A DNA stretch of 55,713 nt, taken from Acidocella sp. Its GTDB lineage: Bacteria; Pseudomonadota; Alphaproteobacteria; Acetobacterales; Acetobacteraceae. Every line of letters begins with the position of its first letter. Position 1 is the first letter of the stretch. This document shows positions 7,399 to 15,868 of this stretch, piece by piece. The translations under genes were made by a program, and so were the position numbers. Location: the NCBI GenBank assembly GCA_026224875.1, contig JAMFRU010000045.1:1-55713 (forward strand), given 5' to 3'. The notes under the pieces are model-generated. The model was given only the letters and a program-made list of their open reading frames with translations, did no database searches and was not told the DNA's origin.

Positions 7399-8721
7399 TT
7401 ACCACTTAAACGTGGCGCCGGCGGCGATTGCCTGCACGTGGTCATTGCCGCTCTTCGTGGCCGCAAAGGCGGTCGGCGCAGCGCCATGCACGTTGCCGTA
7501 CATGTACTGCACGAACAGGCTCAGCGGCTTGGCGACGATGTAGTTGCCACCGACGGCCACGCCGTATTCGCTCAGCGTATGGCCCTCAACGCCCTTGCCG
7601 GCGGCGCCGACGACGCCGTTGGATTCCTGCTGGTCCCAGAAGGACGCGCCAAGCACATAGGGCCCAACGGTATAAGCAGCGCCCGCAATATAGCCCAGCG
7701 CGTCGCGCGTGCCGACCTTCTTGAAAGCATACTTGTCGACGAGCGAACCGCCCTTGACGTTAGCGCCCACAGTCAGGCTGTCCGTGTCCGTCAGCAGACC
7801 GCCATAGGTCGTCTGCGCACCGAACTGCCAGACGTTCATGCCCGAATAGCCCTGGGTGGAGCCGATGTTGCCGAGCGGCGAGCTGCCGAGCCAACCACCG
7901 GAAATCTTGGTGGCGAGGCCGAATTCCTTGATCTGGTAATCGACCATGGCATCGACCGTGTTGCGGCGGCGGTTGGAGCTGCCACCGACGATGCTGGAAG
8001 CACTGTTGCCGTAAATGCTGGAGGTCGACGCGTCGCCCTCTTTGATGCCGTTGGAGTTCGGCTCGTAGCTGATGCCGGCGGAAAGCTTGCCGCCGATCGG
8101 GTCCACGAAGGCCGGGGTCAGGTACACGATCTTGTTGGTCGTGTAGAGCGCGCCCTGGTCAGCATAGATGAACTGGGTGGGTGCGCCGACGGGGAGCATG
8201 GTCACCATGGTGCCTTCGCCGGTCCACTGGTTGCCGTCACCGAAGGTCTCGATCACGCCGTGCTGCAGCAGGTCGAAAGCATTGTCGCCTTGGCCGAGGC
8301 GGACATAACCGGCCTGTTCCGTGCCGATATAGCCATAGGCGCGGCGAACGTAGAGGCTGTTCACGCCGTTGGTGGAAGTGCCGTTGTTGTTCACGCCCGC
8401 GCCGTTGGCATTGGAAACGGCGGTACGCAGTTCGATCTGCACACCGTAGCTGATGCCGTTGATCGTCTTCCCGTCAAAGCCGGGATACAGGCGGACATCG
8501 CCGGTCTCAGCAATAGGGCCAAGCTTATAAGCCGTGCCGGCGGCGACCGTGCCGCCGGACATGCCGCTGCCAGCGATGTCACCAAAGGAGAACTGCAAAA
8601 AGCCGTTCAGATGAACCTGGACGGTGCCGGCGGCAACGGGCTTGAGAGCCTGGGCATGGGCCGCGCCGCCTGCGAGCAAGGTGCTCAGCGAAGCCGCAGT
8701 GGCCAGAAGAAGTTTACGCAT
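7399..8721 (-). CDS. Outer-membrane porin (beta-barrel)
   Basis: 440 residues from the ATG at 8721, which has an AGGAG about 8 bases upstream. The frame runs further back but the signal peptide begins here: MRKLLLATAASLSTLLAGGAAHAQ. The mature protein is rich in alternating aromatic/Gly strands (VQVHLNGFLQFSF, YGVQIELRTAVSNA, SLYVRRAYGYIGTEQAGYVRLGQG) and ends in FKW, the terminal aromatic that directs barrel insertion. The YVRRAYGYIGT..GYVRLGQ segment is typical of alphaproteobacterial porins. It should form a trimeric diffusion channel. A long AT-rich 5' region and a strong terminator suggest a highly expressed single gene. Confidence 0.9.
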   Translation of the reverse strand: MRKLLLATAASLSTLLAGGAAHAQALKPVAAGTVQVHLNGFLQFSFGDIAGSGMSGGTVAAGTAYKLGPIAETGDVRLYPGFDGKTINGISYGVQIELRTAVSNANGAGVNNNGTSTNGVNSLYVRRAYGYIGTEQAGYVRLGQGDNAFDLLQHGVIETFGDGNQWTGEGTMVTMLPVGAPTQFIYADQGALYTTNKIVYLTPAFVDPIGGKLSAGISYEPNSNGIKEGDASTSSIYGNSASSIVGGSSNRRRNTVDAMVDYQIKEFGLATKISGGWLGSSPLGNIGSTQGYSGMNVWQFGAQTTYGGLLTDTDSLTVGANVKGGSLVDKYAFKKVGTRDALGYIAGAAYTVGPYVLGASFWDQQESNGVVGAAGKGVEGHTLSEYGVAVGGNYIVAKPLSLFVQYMYGNVHGAAPTAFAATKSGNDHVQAIAAGATFKW

Positions 8722-9076
8722 GAATTCATCTCCTAGATCGCCGGATTGTACCGGCATTCGTGTATTGAGAGCCTCGATGAAGACCGCTGCCGGCCCAACC
8801 GTACGGCCGTGAGGCCGAACGCTCGCCGCCCTTAAAACCGCATCCTTAAACTGTGGCAATGTTTTGGAGAGCCATCTCCGGCGTTTCGTGCCCACTGTGG
8901 CTTGGCGGCAACATGTATATGACGTTAGTATGAATTTTTCTGATAAAAAATGCTGCAAAATTCATAAAGTGTCAGTTTTATGACAATTCACGGCATTATC
9001 TAAATACTAAAACCATAGATTTATTTATTGGCTTTCACGCATGGCTGGCGGCGCACCGGGATGATTAAAAACCGTG
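8722..9076. other. 355-bp intergenic region upstream of the porin
   Basis: No gene is seen here. The stretch 8920-9040 is markedly AT-rich, as expected for the porin promoter region. It contains tgtca-N6-tgaca (8970-8985), a perfect 5-bp inverted repeat that may be a regulator site. No riboswitch or tRNA fold was recognised. Confidence 0.5.
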
Positions 9077-9676
9077 CTACAATGCAGGAAAAAACGCCTC
9101 CATGGCGCCCGCCGCGGCACAATCCGGGCCCAGAGCGCGCATGCCGCGCCCGCTAATTCCCCCTAAGGCCGCGGAACTTGTCTGCCCGGCCGTTTGTGCA
9201 GCCAGGCGCGCCAGGCGCCGCCAGCCCGCAGCCCCCAGCACCGGGGCACCGCCATGGCTTTTTGTGACATAGACAGGCGAGATGAAGAGCAGTTTCGCGC
9301 CCGCCCGGCGGCCCCGCAGCAGCTCCGCCGGGTTATGCGCCGAGGAAGTAACCAGCGGGGGCAGCTTTTGCACACCCCGGCGCCCGGCCCGCAGATGCAG
9401 CCCGGCATGCAGGCATGCTGCCAGCCGCGCATCGCCCGCCACCACCAGGGCCAGCCGCCGTACACGGCACAAGGAGGCTATCTGCCGCCCCAAGGCTTTA
9501 CGGTTGGGTGCGGCATCGTGCCGGAACACCACGCCGCACAAGCCGCGCGGCAAGGCTGCTATTACCGGCAGCGGGTCCGGCAGGCGGGCGGCATCGGTAA
9601 AGAACCATAGAGGCGGAATTTTGCCCCGCCCCCGCTGCTTTACCCTGCGCCCCCAGGCCAGTAACCCTGCATCCAT
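9077..9676 (-). CDS. Divergent thiamine-phosphate-synthase-like (ThiE/TenI) protein
   Basis: About 199 residues. The segment PPLWFFTDAARLPDPLPVIAALPRGLCGVVFRH and the later VTSSAHNPAELLRGRRAGAKLLFISPVYVTKS and ALGGISGRGMRAL follow the beta/alpha-barrel order of ThiE/TenI proteins. The usual ThiE motifs (HS.. EA.. GADY and GPxFPTxTK) are replaced, so activity as a thiamine-phosphate synthase is doubtful. The start is put at the ATG at 9676, which shares CATG with the yggS start. Another ATG at 9688 is in frame. A frame continues upstream antisense to yggS but is not real. Confidence 0.75.
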   Translation of the reverse strand: MDAGLLAWGRRVKQRGRGKIPPLWFFTDAARLPDPLPVIAALPRGLCGVVFRHDAAPNRKALGRQIASLCRVRRLALVVAGDARLAACLHAGLHLRAGRRGVQKLPPLVTSSAHNPAELLRGRRAGAKLLFISPVYVTKSHGGAPVLGAAGWRRLARLAAQTAGQTSSAALGGISGRGMRALGPDCAAAGAMEAFFPAL

Positions 9677-9677
9677 G
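9674..9677. other. Shared CATG: opposed start codons of ThiE-like gene and yggS
   Basis: ATG for yggS occupies 9675-9677 on the plus strand and ATG for the ThiE-like gene occupies 9676-9674 on the minus strand. Each gene's promoter and ribosome-binding site must lie within the other's coding region if both starts are correct. Confidence 0.55.
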
Positions 9678-10355
9678 CCCGCTCCCATAGCCGACCCTAG
9701 CGCGATCGCCGCAAACCTTAAATCCATTTTGGACCGCATTGCGCGTGCCGCTCTGGGCGCCGGGCGCGACCCCGCCGCTGTTACCTTGGTTGCCGTGAGC
9801 AAAACCCATGGGCAGGCGGCGGTGCTGGCTGCCCTTGCCGCCGGGCAGCATGTGTTCGGCGAGAACCGGGTGCAGGAGGCGGCCGAAAAATTCCCCCTGC
9901 AGGGTACCCAGCTGCACATCATCGGCGGGCTACAGACCAACAAGGCCGCGCAGGCCGTGCTGCTGGCCGATGCCATCGACAGTCTGGACCGCGCCTCCCT
10001 GGCGGATGCCATTGCAACCGCGGCGCAAAAAGCCGGGCGGCTGCCGCAATTGCTGGTGCAGGTGAATATAGGCGATGAGGCGCAAAAATCCGGCGTGGCC
10101 CTGGCCGAGGCGGATTCTTTCATCCGCGCCATGCGCGCTCGTTTCGGCGCAAACCTCGCCGGGCTTATGTGCATCCCGCCCGAGAGCGCGGACCCATCAC
10201 CCTATTTCCAGCGGCTCGCCGCCATGGCGGATGAGCATGGTCTGGCCGTGCGCTCCATGGGCATGTCCGGCGATTTCGAGGCCGCCATCGCCGCTGGGGC
10301 CACCCATGTGCGGGCCGGCAGCGCGATTTTCGGGGCGCGTATGGTCGCGAAATGA
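9675..10355 (+). CDS. yggS: YggS-family PLP homeostasis protein
   Basis: 226 residues, the family norm. The PLP lysine lies in TLVAVSKTHG (about K39). Other hallmarks are VFGENRVQEAAEKF, LHIIGGLQTNKA (usually IGxLQxNK), LLVQVNIGDEAQKSG, GLMCIPP and RSMGMSGDFEAAIAAGATHVRAGSAIFGAR. YggS/PLPBP binds pyridoxal 5'-phosphate without known catalysis and buffers free PLP, affecting amino-acid metabolism. The start MPAPIADPSAIAANL fits family alignments. It is divergent from a ThiE-like gene with no spacer. Confidence 0.93.
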   Translation: MPAPIADPSAIAANLKSILDRIARAALGAGRDPAAVTLVAVSKTHGQAAVLAALAAGQHVFGENRVQEAAEKFPLQGTQLHIIGGLQTNKAAQAVLLADAIDSLDRASLADAIATAAQKAGRLPQLLVQVNIGDEAQKSGVALAEADSFIRAMRARFGANLAGLMCIPPESADPSPYFQRLAAMADEHGLAVRSMGMSGDFEAAIAAGATHVRAGSAIFGARMVAK

Positions 10356-10535
10356 AAGATTCAAGATATCTTTCGGCATATTTATGGAATCTTGGTAATT
10401 TCTAATGTTAAATCACGGCCGTACATCTGTGCGCAGCCGCGTTTTGGCTGTAAGGCAAAGTCGTTTATTTGTTGTTGTGTTCGTTTTTTGCCCGACTCGA
10501 ATATCAGGTCAGGTCTCTTAGGGAGTTAACGCCCG

Positions 10536-11420
10536 GTGCTCAGGCTATCGGTCCCGTTCCGCCAGGCACTATCCCGGCTCAGCCCCGTACTGATGCTGAT
10601 GCTTTCGCTCGGCTGCATTTTGATCGGCCGCGCCGACCAGAATTTCGACAACGACCTGCGCACCGGGCTCAATGATATTCTCGCCCCCGCCTATATGGTG
10701 TTCTCCGCCCCCATCGAGGCGGCCGAGCACGGCACCGGGGTCATTGGCCATCTGTTCTCGCTGAGTGAAGAGAATGCGCAGTTGCGCGAGCAGAATACCG
10801 AGCTGCTGCAATGGCAGGAGGTGGCCATGGCTCTTCAAGCACAAAATGACGCGCTGAAAGCCTCGCTGCATTACGTGCCATCGCCCATGCCGCAATATTC
10901 CACCGGCGAGGTGGTGGCCGATACCGGCGGAATTTACGACCGCTCGGTGCTGGTGCTGGTGCCGCCGGCCAATGGCGACCCGCAGAATCTTGTCGGCGCC
11001 GTGGCCATGGATGGCCGGGGCGTGGCCGGGCGCGTGGTCGAGGCCGGGGCGCGGTCCGCACGCGTGCTGCTGATCACCGACCTCAACAGCCGCATTCCCG
11101 TGGCTTTGGGTGCCAATGGCGCCCCGGCGCTGATGGCCGGGCGCAACGGGCCCGATCCCTCGCTCATCTATTGGTCCCCGGGCCAGCCGCCGGCTGAAGG
11201 GGCGATGGTGCTGACCTCGGCGCAAGGCGGCGCGTTCCCGCCTGGCCTGCCCATCGGCGTGGTGCATTACGATGCGCAGAACGACCCGGTGGTGCTGCCG
11301 CTGGCCTCACTGGATTCCCTGCGCCTGCTGCGGCTGTTCAGCTATCCGGATAATCTGCCGGTGCTGACCCAGATCCCCCATACCAAGCCAGCAGCCACGG
11401 CGCATCACGGCAAGCATTAG
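10536..11420 (+). CDS. mreC: Rod shape-determining protein MreC
   Basis: 294 residues from a GTG at 10536, with GGGAG 10 bases upstream. An N-terminal membrane segment (LSPVLMLMLSLGCILIG, about residues 15-32) is followed by a coiled coil (LFSLSEENAQLREQNTELLQWQEVAMALQAQNDALKAS, about 70-110) and the beta-rich MreC domain with VVADTGGIYDRSVLVLVP and DLNSRIPV. MreC sits in the inner membrane and links MreB to the PBP2/RodA synthase. mreB, usually immediately upstream, is absent here; yggS occupies that place after a 180-bp gap. First gene of the elongation cluster. Confidence 0.92.
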   Translation: MLRLSVPFRQALSRLSPVLMLMLSLGCILIGRADQNFDNDLRTGLNDILAPAYMVFSAPIEAAEHGTGVIGHLFSLSEENAQLREQNTELLQWQEVAMALQAQNDALKASLHYVPSPMPQYSTGEVVADTGGIYDRSVLVLVPPANGDPQNLVGAVAMDGRGVAGRVVEAGARSARVLLITDLNSRIPVALGANGAPALMAGRNGPDPSLIYWSPGQPPAEGAMVLTSAQGGAFPPGLPIGVVHYDAQNDPVVLPLASLDSLRLLRLFSYPDNLPVLTQIPHTKPAATAHHGKH

Positions 11421-11966
11421 ATGAGCCGCCTGCCTACCTCGCGCCGGCGCCAGAGCATCTGGCGCCTGCTGGATGCCGCCGCACGCTGGGTGGTGCCGAG
11501 TGCGATGCTGGCGTTCGGCCTGTTCCTGCTTGGCCTGCCCTTCCATATTCCTGGCCAGGCCCTGCTGCGCCCGGCCTATGCCATGGGCTGCGTGTATTTT
11601 TGGTCACTATTCCGCCCAGGCTCGATGCCCGTGCCGCTCACCGGGCTGATCGGGCTGCTGCTCGACCTTATGGGCGTAACGCCGCCCGGGCTCTGGGCCG
11701 TGCTGCTGATCGTACTGCAATCGGCCACCTTCATCTCCCGCCGCCGCCTGGCCCCGGCGCGCTTTCTGGTCACCTGGGGGGTGTTTACCGGTTTTGCCGC
11801 CGTGGCCTCGCTGCTGGCCTGGGCACTGCAATCGGGCCTGGCGCTGCGCCTGCTGCCGGCCTGGCCCGTGGGGCTGGAAATCCTCATCTCGGCGGCACTT
11901 TACCCGAGCCTGGCGGCGGTGCTCGTGCATGTGCATCGCGGCCCCGCGGCAGTGGAGTTAGCGTGA
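11421..11966 (+). CDS. mreD: Rod shape-determining protein MreD
   Basis: 181 residues, mostly transmembrane helices (about five), starting immediately after the mreC stop (TAGATG). Features of MreD are the helix pair around LRPAYAMGCVYFWSLFRPGSMPVPLTGLIGLLLDLMGVTPPGLWAVLL and a late LEILISAALYPSLAAVLVHV. It is an inner-membrane partner of MreC in the elongasome. Its stop codon lies at the beginning of a 12-bp tandem repeat (11962-11985). Confidence 0.88.
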   Translation: MSRLPTSRRRQSIWRLLDAAARWVVPSAMLAFGLFLLGLPFHIPGQALLRPAYAMGCVYFWSLFRPGSMPVPLTGLIGLLLDLMGVTPPGLWAVLLIVLQSATFISRRRLAPARFLVTWGVFTGFAAVASLLAWALQSGLALRLLPAWPVGLEILISAALYPSLAAVLVHVHRGPAAVELA

Positions 11967-11990
11967 GCGAAAACGTGAGCGAAAACGTGA
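11962..11990. repeat. 12-bp tandem duplication at the mreD end
   Basis: cgtgagcgaaaa occurs at 11962-11973 and again at 11974-11985, followed by a partial third copy. It includes the mreD stop codon and two GTG triplets, and lies in the 43-base gap before mrdA. Confidence 0.8.
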
Positions 11991-12009
11991 TCGAAGCGGG
12001 GGAGCTGAC

Positions 12010-13902
12010 ATGAGCAGGGCGGGCCGGGTCGCCAAGGACCGCTCCGCCTTCACCCGGCGGGCGGTGCTCATCGGCGCGGCCGAGGCGGCGGTGTTCGGCG
12101 GCATCGCCGTGCGGCTGTATCATCTGCAGATCACCCAGCACGGCACTTACGCACTGCTGGCGCGGCAGAATTCTATTTCGGAGCGGCTCGTCGCCCCTGA
12201 ACGCGGGTTGATCACGGACCGCTTCGGCACGATTCTGGCGGGCAATGAGCAGCATTGGCGGGCCTTGTTCATGCAGGCCATGGCGCCGGAGCCCGAGGCC
12301 GTGCTGCAGAATTTTTTCACGCTGGTGAATGTGAGCCCCGATGAGCAGGCCCGCATCGCCCAGGATCTGGCCAGCCGGCCGGGCTATATTCCGGTTATGC
12401 TCAAGGATTTTCTTAACTGGCAGGATATGGCCGCCATCGAGGTGAACACGCCCAATCTGCCGGGCGTGGTGGTGGAGGTGGGCGCCAGCCGCGTGTACCC
12501 GCTGGGGCCGCAGGCAGCGCACATGGTGGGCTACGTCGCCCGGCCCAACCGCAAGGAGGTGGCGGTGAACCAGGTGCTCTCGCTGCCCGGCATGCGCGTG
12601 GGCCGCACCGGTGTGGAGGATTCCCAGGACCAGGCCCTGCGCGGCCAGCCGGGCTTTGTGCAGACGGAGACCAATGTGCATGGCGCGCTGGTGCGCGAGG
12701 TAGCACACGACGCCGGTACGCCGGGCCAGACCGTGGCACTCAGCATCGATGCCGGGTTGCAGCAGCTGGCGATCCAGAGCCTGGCCGGTAACACCGGTGC
12801 CGTGGTGATGCTGGATGCGACCAATGGCGAGATTCTGGCGATGGCCAGCACGCCGGGGTTCGATCCCGGGCTGTTCGACAAGGGTGTGCCCTCCTCCGTG
12901 TGGAACGGGTGGATGGCCGATGCCAAGGACCCGCTGCAGAACAAGGCCACCGCCGGACTGTTCGCGCCGGGTTCCACCTTCAAACCCACCGTCGCCCTCT
13001 CCGCCATGAAGGCCGGGCTGCTCAATGGCGACACCATCCTCACCTGCACCGGCTCCTTCACCCTTGGCGACCATGTGTTCTGGTGCGACAACCATGTGGC
13101 GCACGGCTCCATCAACATGGTCACGGCGCTGCAGGTGAGCTGCGACGTGTTTTTCTACCAGGTGGCGCTGATGTCGGGCATCGACCGCATGGCGGCGATG
13201 GCAAGCCAGCTCGGCCTCGGCGTCGATCTCGGCGCGGACCTGCCCAATGTGTCGCCCGGGCTGGTGCCGACGCTGGCATGGGCGCGGGCGAGGGGCATCC
13301 ATTGGGCCCAGGGCAGCACCGTGGTGCAGGGCATCGGCCAGGGCTACACCCAGCTTACCCCGCTGGCGCTTGCCACCATGATCGCGCGCGTGGCGACCGG
13401 TACGGCGGTGGGGCCGCATATAACCCGGCGGATCGGCGGCGAGCTGCAGAACGGCGCGGACCAGGATGATTGGCCGGATCTGGATGTGGATGACCGCTAT
13501 CTCGCGGTTTTGCGCCAGGGGCTGTTCGAGGTGGTGAACACGCCCCAGGGGACGGCCTATTCCTCAAGGCTGGATTTGGACGGTGTGCAGATGGCGGGCA
13601 AGACCGGCACGGCGCAGGTGCATAACAACTCCGCGGCCGAGAAGCAGAAGAATTTTAATGATATGACGATGGCCTGGGAGAACCGGCCTAACGCGCTGTT
13701 CGTGGGCTACGCCCCGGCCGCCAACCCGCGCTATGCCATTGCCGTGGTGGTGGAGCATGGTAATTTTGGCGCGCAATCGGCCGCCCCGATTGCCAAGGCG
13801 ATGATGACCTATGCCATACAGAACGACCCCGCCGGGCGGGATTTGCCGCTCAGCGTGCCGCTGCAATCCACCACCCAAACTTTGCCGGTGACTGGAACAT
13901 GA
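12010..13902 (+). CDS. mrdA: Penicillin-binding protein 2 (peptidoglycan D,D-transpeptidase)
   Basis: 630 residues. A membrane anchor (AVLIGAAEAAVFGGIAVRLYHL, about 15-40) precedes the PBP dimer domain (LVAPERGLITDRFGTILA) and the transpeptidase domain. Active-site motifs are complete: S322-T-F-K, S377-C-D379 and K531-T-G-T. PBP2 cross-links new glycan strands during lateral growth, working with RodA. The ATG at 12010 follows GGGGAG by 7 bases. It lies within mreC-mreD-mrdA-rodA. No truncation was seen; the C-terminal tail is a short Pro/Thr-rich extension. Confidence 0.95.
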   Translation: MSRAGRVAKDRSAFTRRAVLIGAAEAAVFGGIAVRLYHLQITQHGTYALLARQNSISERLVAPERGLITDRFGTILAGNEQHWRALFMQAMAPEPEAVLQNFFTLVNVSPDEQARIAQDLASRPGYIPVMLKDFLNWQDMAAIEVNTPNLPGVVVEVGASRVYPLGPQAAHMVGYVARPNRKEVAVNQVLSLPGMRVGRTGVEDSQDQALRGQPGFVQTETNVHGALVREVAHDAGTPGQTVALSIDAGLQQLAIQSLAGNTGAVVMLDATNGEILAMASTPGFDPGLFDKGVPSSVWNGWMADAKDPLQNKATAGLFAPGSTFKPTVALSAMKAGLLNGDTILTCTGSFTLGDHVFWCDNHVAHGSINMVTALQVSCDVFFYQVALMSGIDRMAAMASQLGLGVDLGADLPNVSPGLVPTLAWARARGIHWAQGSTVVQGIGQGYTQLTPLALATMIARVATGTAVGPHITRRIGGELQNGADQDDWPDLDVDDRYLAVLRQGLFEVVNTPQGTAYSSRLDLDGVQMAGKTGTAQVHNNSAAEKQKNFNDMTMAWENRPNALFVGYAPAANPRYAIAVVVEHGNFGAQSAAPIAKAMMTYAIQNDPAGRDLPLSVPLQSTTQTLPVTGT

Positions 13903-13915
13903 GAGTGACCGGGAC

Positions 13916-15076
13916 ATGATACTGGAATCCTCGCTCTCGCTGCGCCGGCCGTTCCGCGAGCGCTCCTTCGGCATCGCGGGCAAATTGCTGCGCATCAACT
14001 GGCTGTTCATGCTCTGCATCTGCCTGCTGGCGGGGGTGGGCTACGCGGCATTATATTCCGCCGCCGGGGGCAGTCCGCAGCCTTACGCGCAGGGGCAGAT
14101 CATCCGTTTTGCCGGCATGATGGCCGCGGTGCTGTGCATCGCCATGGTGGATATCCGCATCATCGCGAAAATCTCATGGCCCTCCTACGTGCTTGGTATT
14201 TTGCTGCTGCTGGTGGTGATGAAGTTCGGCCATACCGGGCTGGGTGCTAAACGCTGGATCTCGGTCGGCGGGATTGAATTGCAGCCCAGCGAGCTGATGA
14301 AGCTCTTCCTCGCCATGGCGCTGGCGGCGTATTTCAAACGTGCCTCGCCGGAGATGACCGGCAACATCTTGTTCGTGCTGCCGGCGGTGCTGGCGATTAT
14401 GATTCCGTTTGGGCTGATCCTGAAGGAACCAAATCTCGGCACGGCGGTGATCACCGCTGCCATCGGCGGTGTGGTGATGCTGGCGGCGGGGGTGCGCTGG
14501 TGGTGGTTTGCCATTATCGTGGCCATTATCGCGGTCTCGGCACCGGTGCTGTTCGACCATCTGCATGCCTATCAGAAGGCGCGGATTACGACCTTTCTCA
14601 ACCCGGGGTCTGATCCTTTGGGCGCTGGGTACAACATCATCCAATCCAAAATCGCTTTGGGTTCGGGCGGGTTTTTCGGCCAGGGGTATCTGCACGGCAC
14701 GCAGAACCAGTTGAATTTTCTGCCCGAGAAACAGACGGATTTCGTGTTCACCATCATCGCCGAGGAGTTCGGGTATTTCGGCAGCATGGTGGTGCTGGCA
14801 CTGCTGTTCGCCATCGTCACTTTGGCCTTCTACACCGCGATGACCTGCAACCATGTGTATGGGCGGCTGGTGGCACTCGGCATCGGCACGAATTTCTTCC
14901 TGTACTGCTTCGTCAATCTGTCGATGGTGATGGGGCTTATCCCGGTGGGCGGCGTGCCGTTGCCGCTGATCTCCTATGGCGGTTCAGCGCTTACGGCGGT
15001 GATGCTCGGCTTTGGTGTGCTGCAATCGATCCATGTGCATCGCGACGTGGAATTCGGCGATGGCGACGATTTCTGA
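13916..15076 (+). CDS. rodA: Peptidoglycan glycosyltransferase RodA
   Basis: 386 residues with about ten membrane helices. SEDS-family hallmarks are seen: GAKRWISVGGIELQPSELMKLFLAMALAAYF (about 112-145), LKEPNLGTAV, NIIQSKIALGSGGFFGQGYLHGTQNQLNFLPEKQTDFVFTIIAEEFG (about 240-290) and GVPLPLISYGGSALTAVM near the end. RodA polymerises lipid II during cell elongation with PBP2 as partner, whose gene ends 13 bases upstream. Confidence 0.95.
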   Translation: MILESSLSLRRPFRERSFGIAGKLLRINWLFMLCICLLAGVGYAALYSAAGGSPQPYAQGQIIRFAGMMAAVLCIAMVDIRIIAKISWPSYVLGILLLLVVMKFGHTGLGAKRWISVGGIELQPSELMKLFLAMALAAYFKRASPEMTGNILFVLPAVLAIMIPFGLILKEPNLGTAVITAAIGGVVMLAAGVRWWWFAIIVAIIAVSAPVLFDHLHAYQKARITTFLNPGSDPLGAGYNIIQSKIALGSGGFFGQGYLHGTQNQLNFLPEKQTDFVFTIIAEEFGYFGSMVVLALLFAIVTLAFYTAMTCNHVYGRLVALGIGTNFFLYCFVNLSMVMGLIPVGGVPLPLISYGGSALTAVMLGFGVLQSIHVHRDVEFGDGDDF

Positions 15077-15100
15077 ACTCATGCTTTCTAGTACGGTTAA

Positions 15101-15868
15101 ATGTCCTTCCTGATTTTTGACTCCGGCATCGGCGGATTGGGCGTCGTCGCGCAATTACGCGCGCTGGCGTCAACACGCCCCCTCACCTATCTCGCGGATA
15201 ACGGCTTCTTCCCTTATGGCGAGAAAACCGATGCGGTGCTGGTCCCGCGCATTGTGGATTTGCTTGGCCGGGCCATCGAATTTTTCAAACCGCAGGCGCT
15301 GGTGGTGGCGTGCAATACCGCCAGCACCATAGCACTGCCCAGCCTGCGCGCGGCGTATAGCCTGCCGATCATCGGCTGCGTGCCGCCGATCAAGCCCGCC
15401 GCCGCCGCGAGTGTGAGCAAAACCATCGGCGTGCTCGCTACCGCCGCTACGGTGCGCCGGCCGTATTTGAACGATCTCATAGACCGTTTCGCACCCGATT
15501 GTAGCGTACACTCGCTTGGCACACCAACTCTGGCGGAGCTGGCCGAGCAAAAATTCCGGGGTGCGACAGTGGATGTCGGCCCCGCCATAGCACCTTTGTT
15601 CGCGCAGCCCGGCGGCGATGCCATCGATGCCATTGCCCTGGGCTGCACCCATTACAGTTTTCTGGTGCCGGAATTTTTGGGCCTGTATCCAGGCATTTCC
15701 TGGTTCGACCCGGCATTGCCCGTGGCGAAGCAGACGCTGAAAATAACGGCGGGCCTGCCCGAAGATGAAAACACCCAGGCGCAGACAGCATATTTTACGG
15801 GCGAGACGCTATCACCCGCTTTGCTCGCCCCTTACGGTTTTAACTGCGCAGAAACATTCCAATGGTAA
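15101..15868 (+). CDS. murI: Glutamate racemase
   Basis: 255 residues. It begins with FLIFDSGIGGLGVV, carries the two catalytic cysteines in VVACNTAST (about C71) and IALGCTHYSF (about C183), and ends normally. It makes D-glutamate for UDP-MurNAc-tripeptide. It follows rodA by 24 bases, so it probably extends the elongation operon to precursor supply. Its last 29 bases overlap the end of the convergent TauE/SafE gene. Confidence 0.95.
   Translation: MSFLIFDSGIGGLGVVAQLRALASTRPLTYLADNGFFPYGEKTDAVLVPRIVDLLGRAIEFFKPQALVVACNTASTIALPSLRAAYSLPIIGCVPPIKPAAAASVSKTIGVLATAATVRRPYLNDLIDRFAPDCSVHSLGTPTLAELAEQKFRGATVDVGPAIAPLFAQPGGDAIDAIALGCTHYSFLVPEFLGLYPGISWFDPALPVAKQTLKITAGLPEDENTQAQTAYFTGETLSPALLAPYGFNCAETFQW

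Noticed and set aside
7357-8736. Long plus-strand ORF opposite the porin
   Set aside because: Shadow of the porin on the other strand; the minus-strand product has a signal peptide, ribosome-binding site and terminator.
9677-10174. N-terminal extension of the ThiE-like frame through yggS
   Set aside because: The extension is antisense to a complete, well-conserved yggS; the ThiE-like similarity begins only after about 9670.
11884-13419. Long minus-strand ORF opposite mrdA
   Set aside because: His/Arg-rich translation typical of antisense to a GC-rich gene; mrdA has all catalytic motifs.
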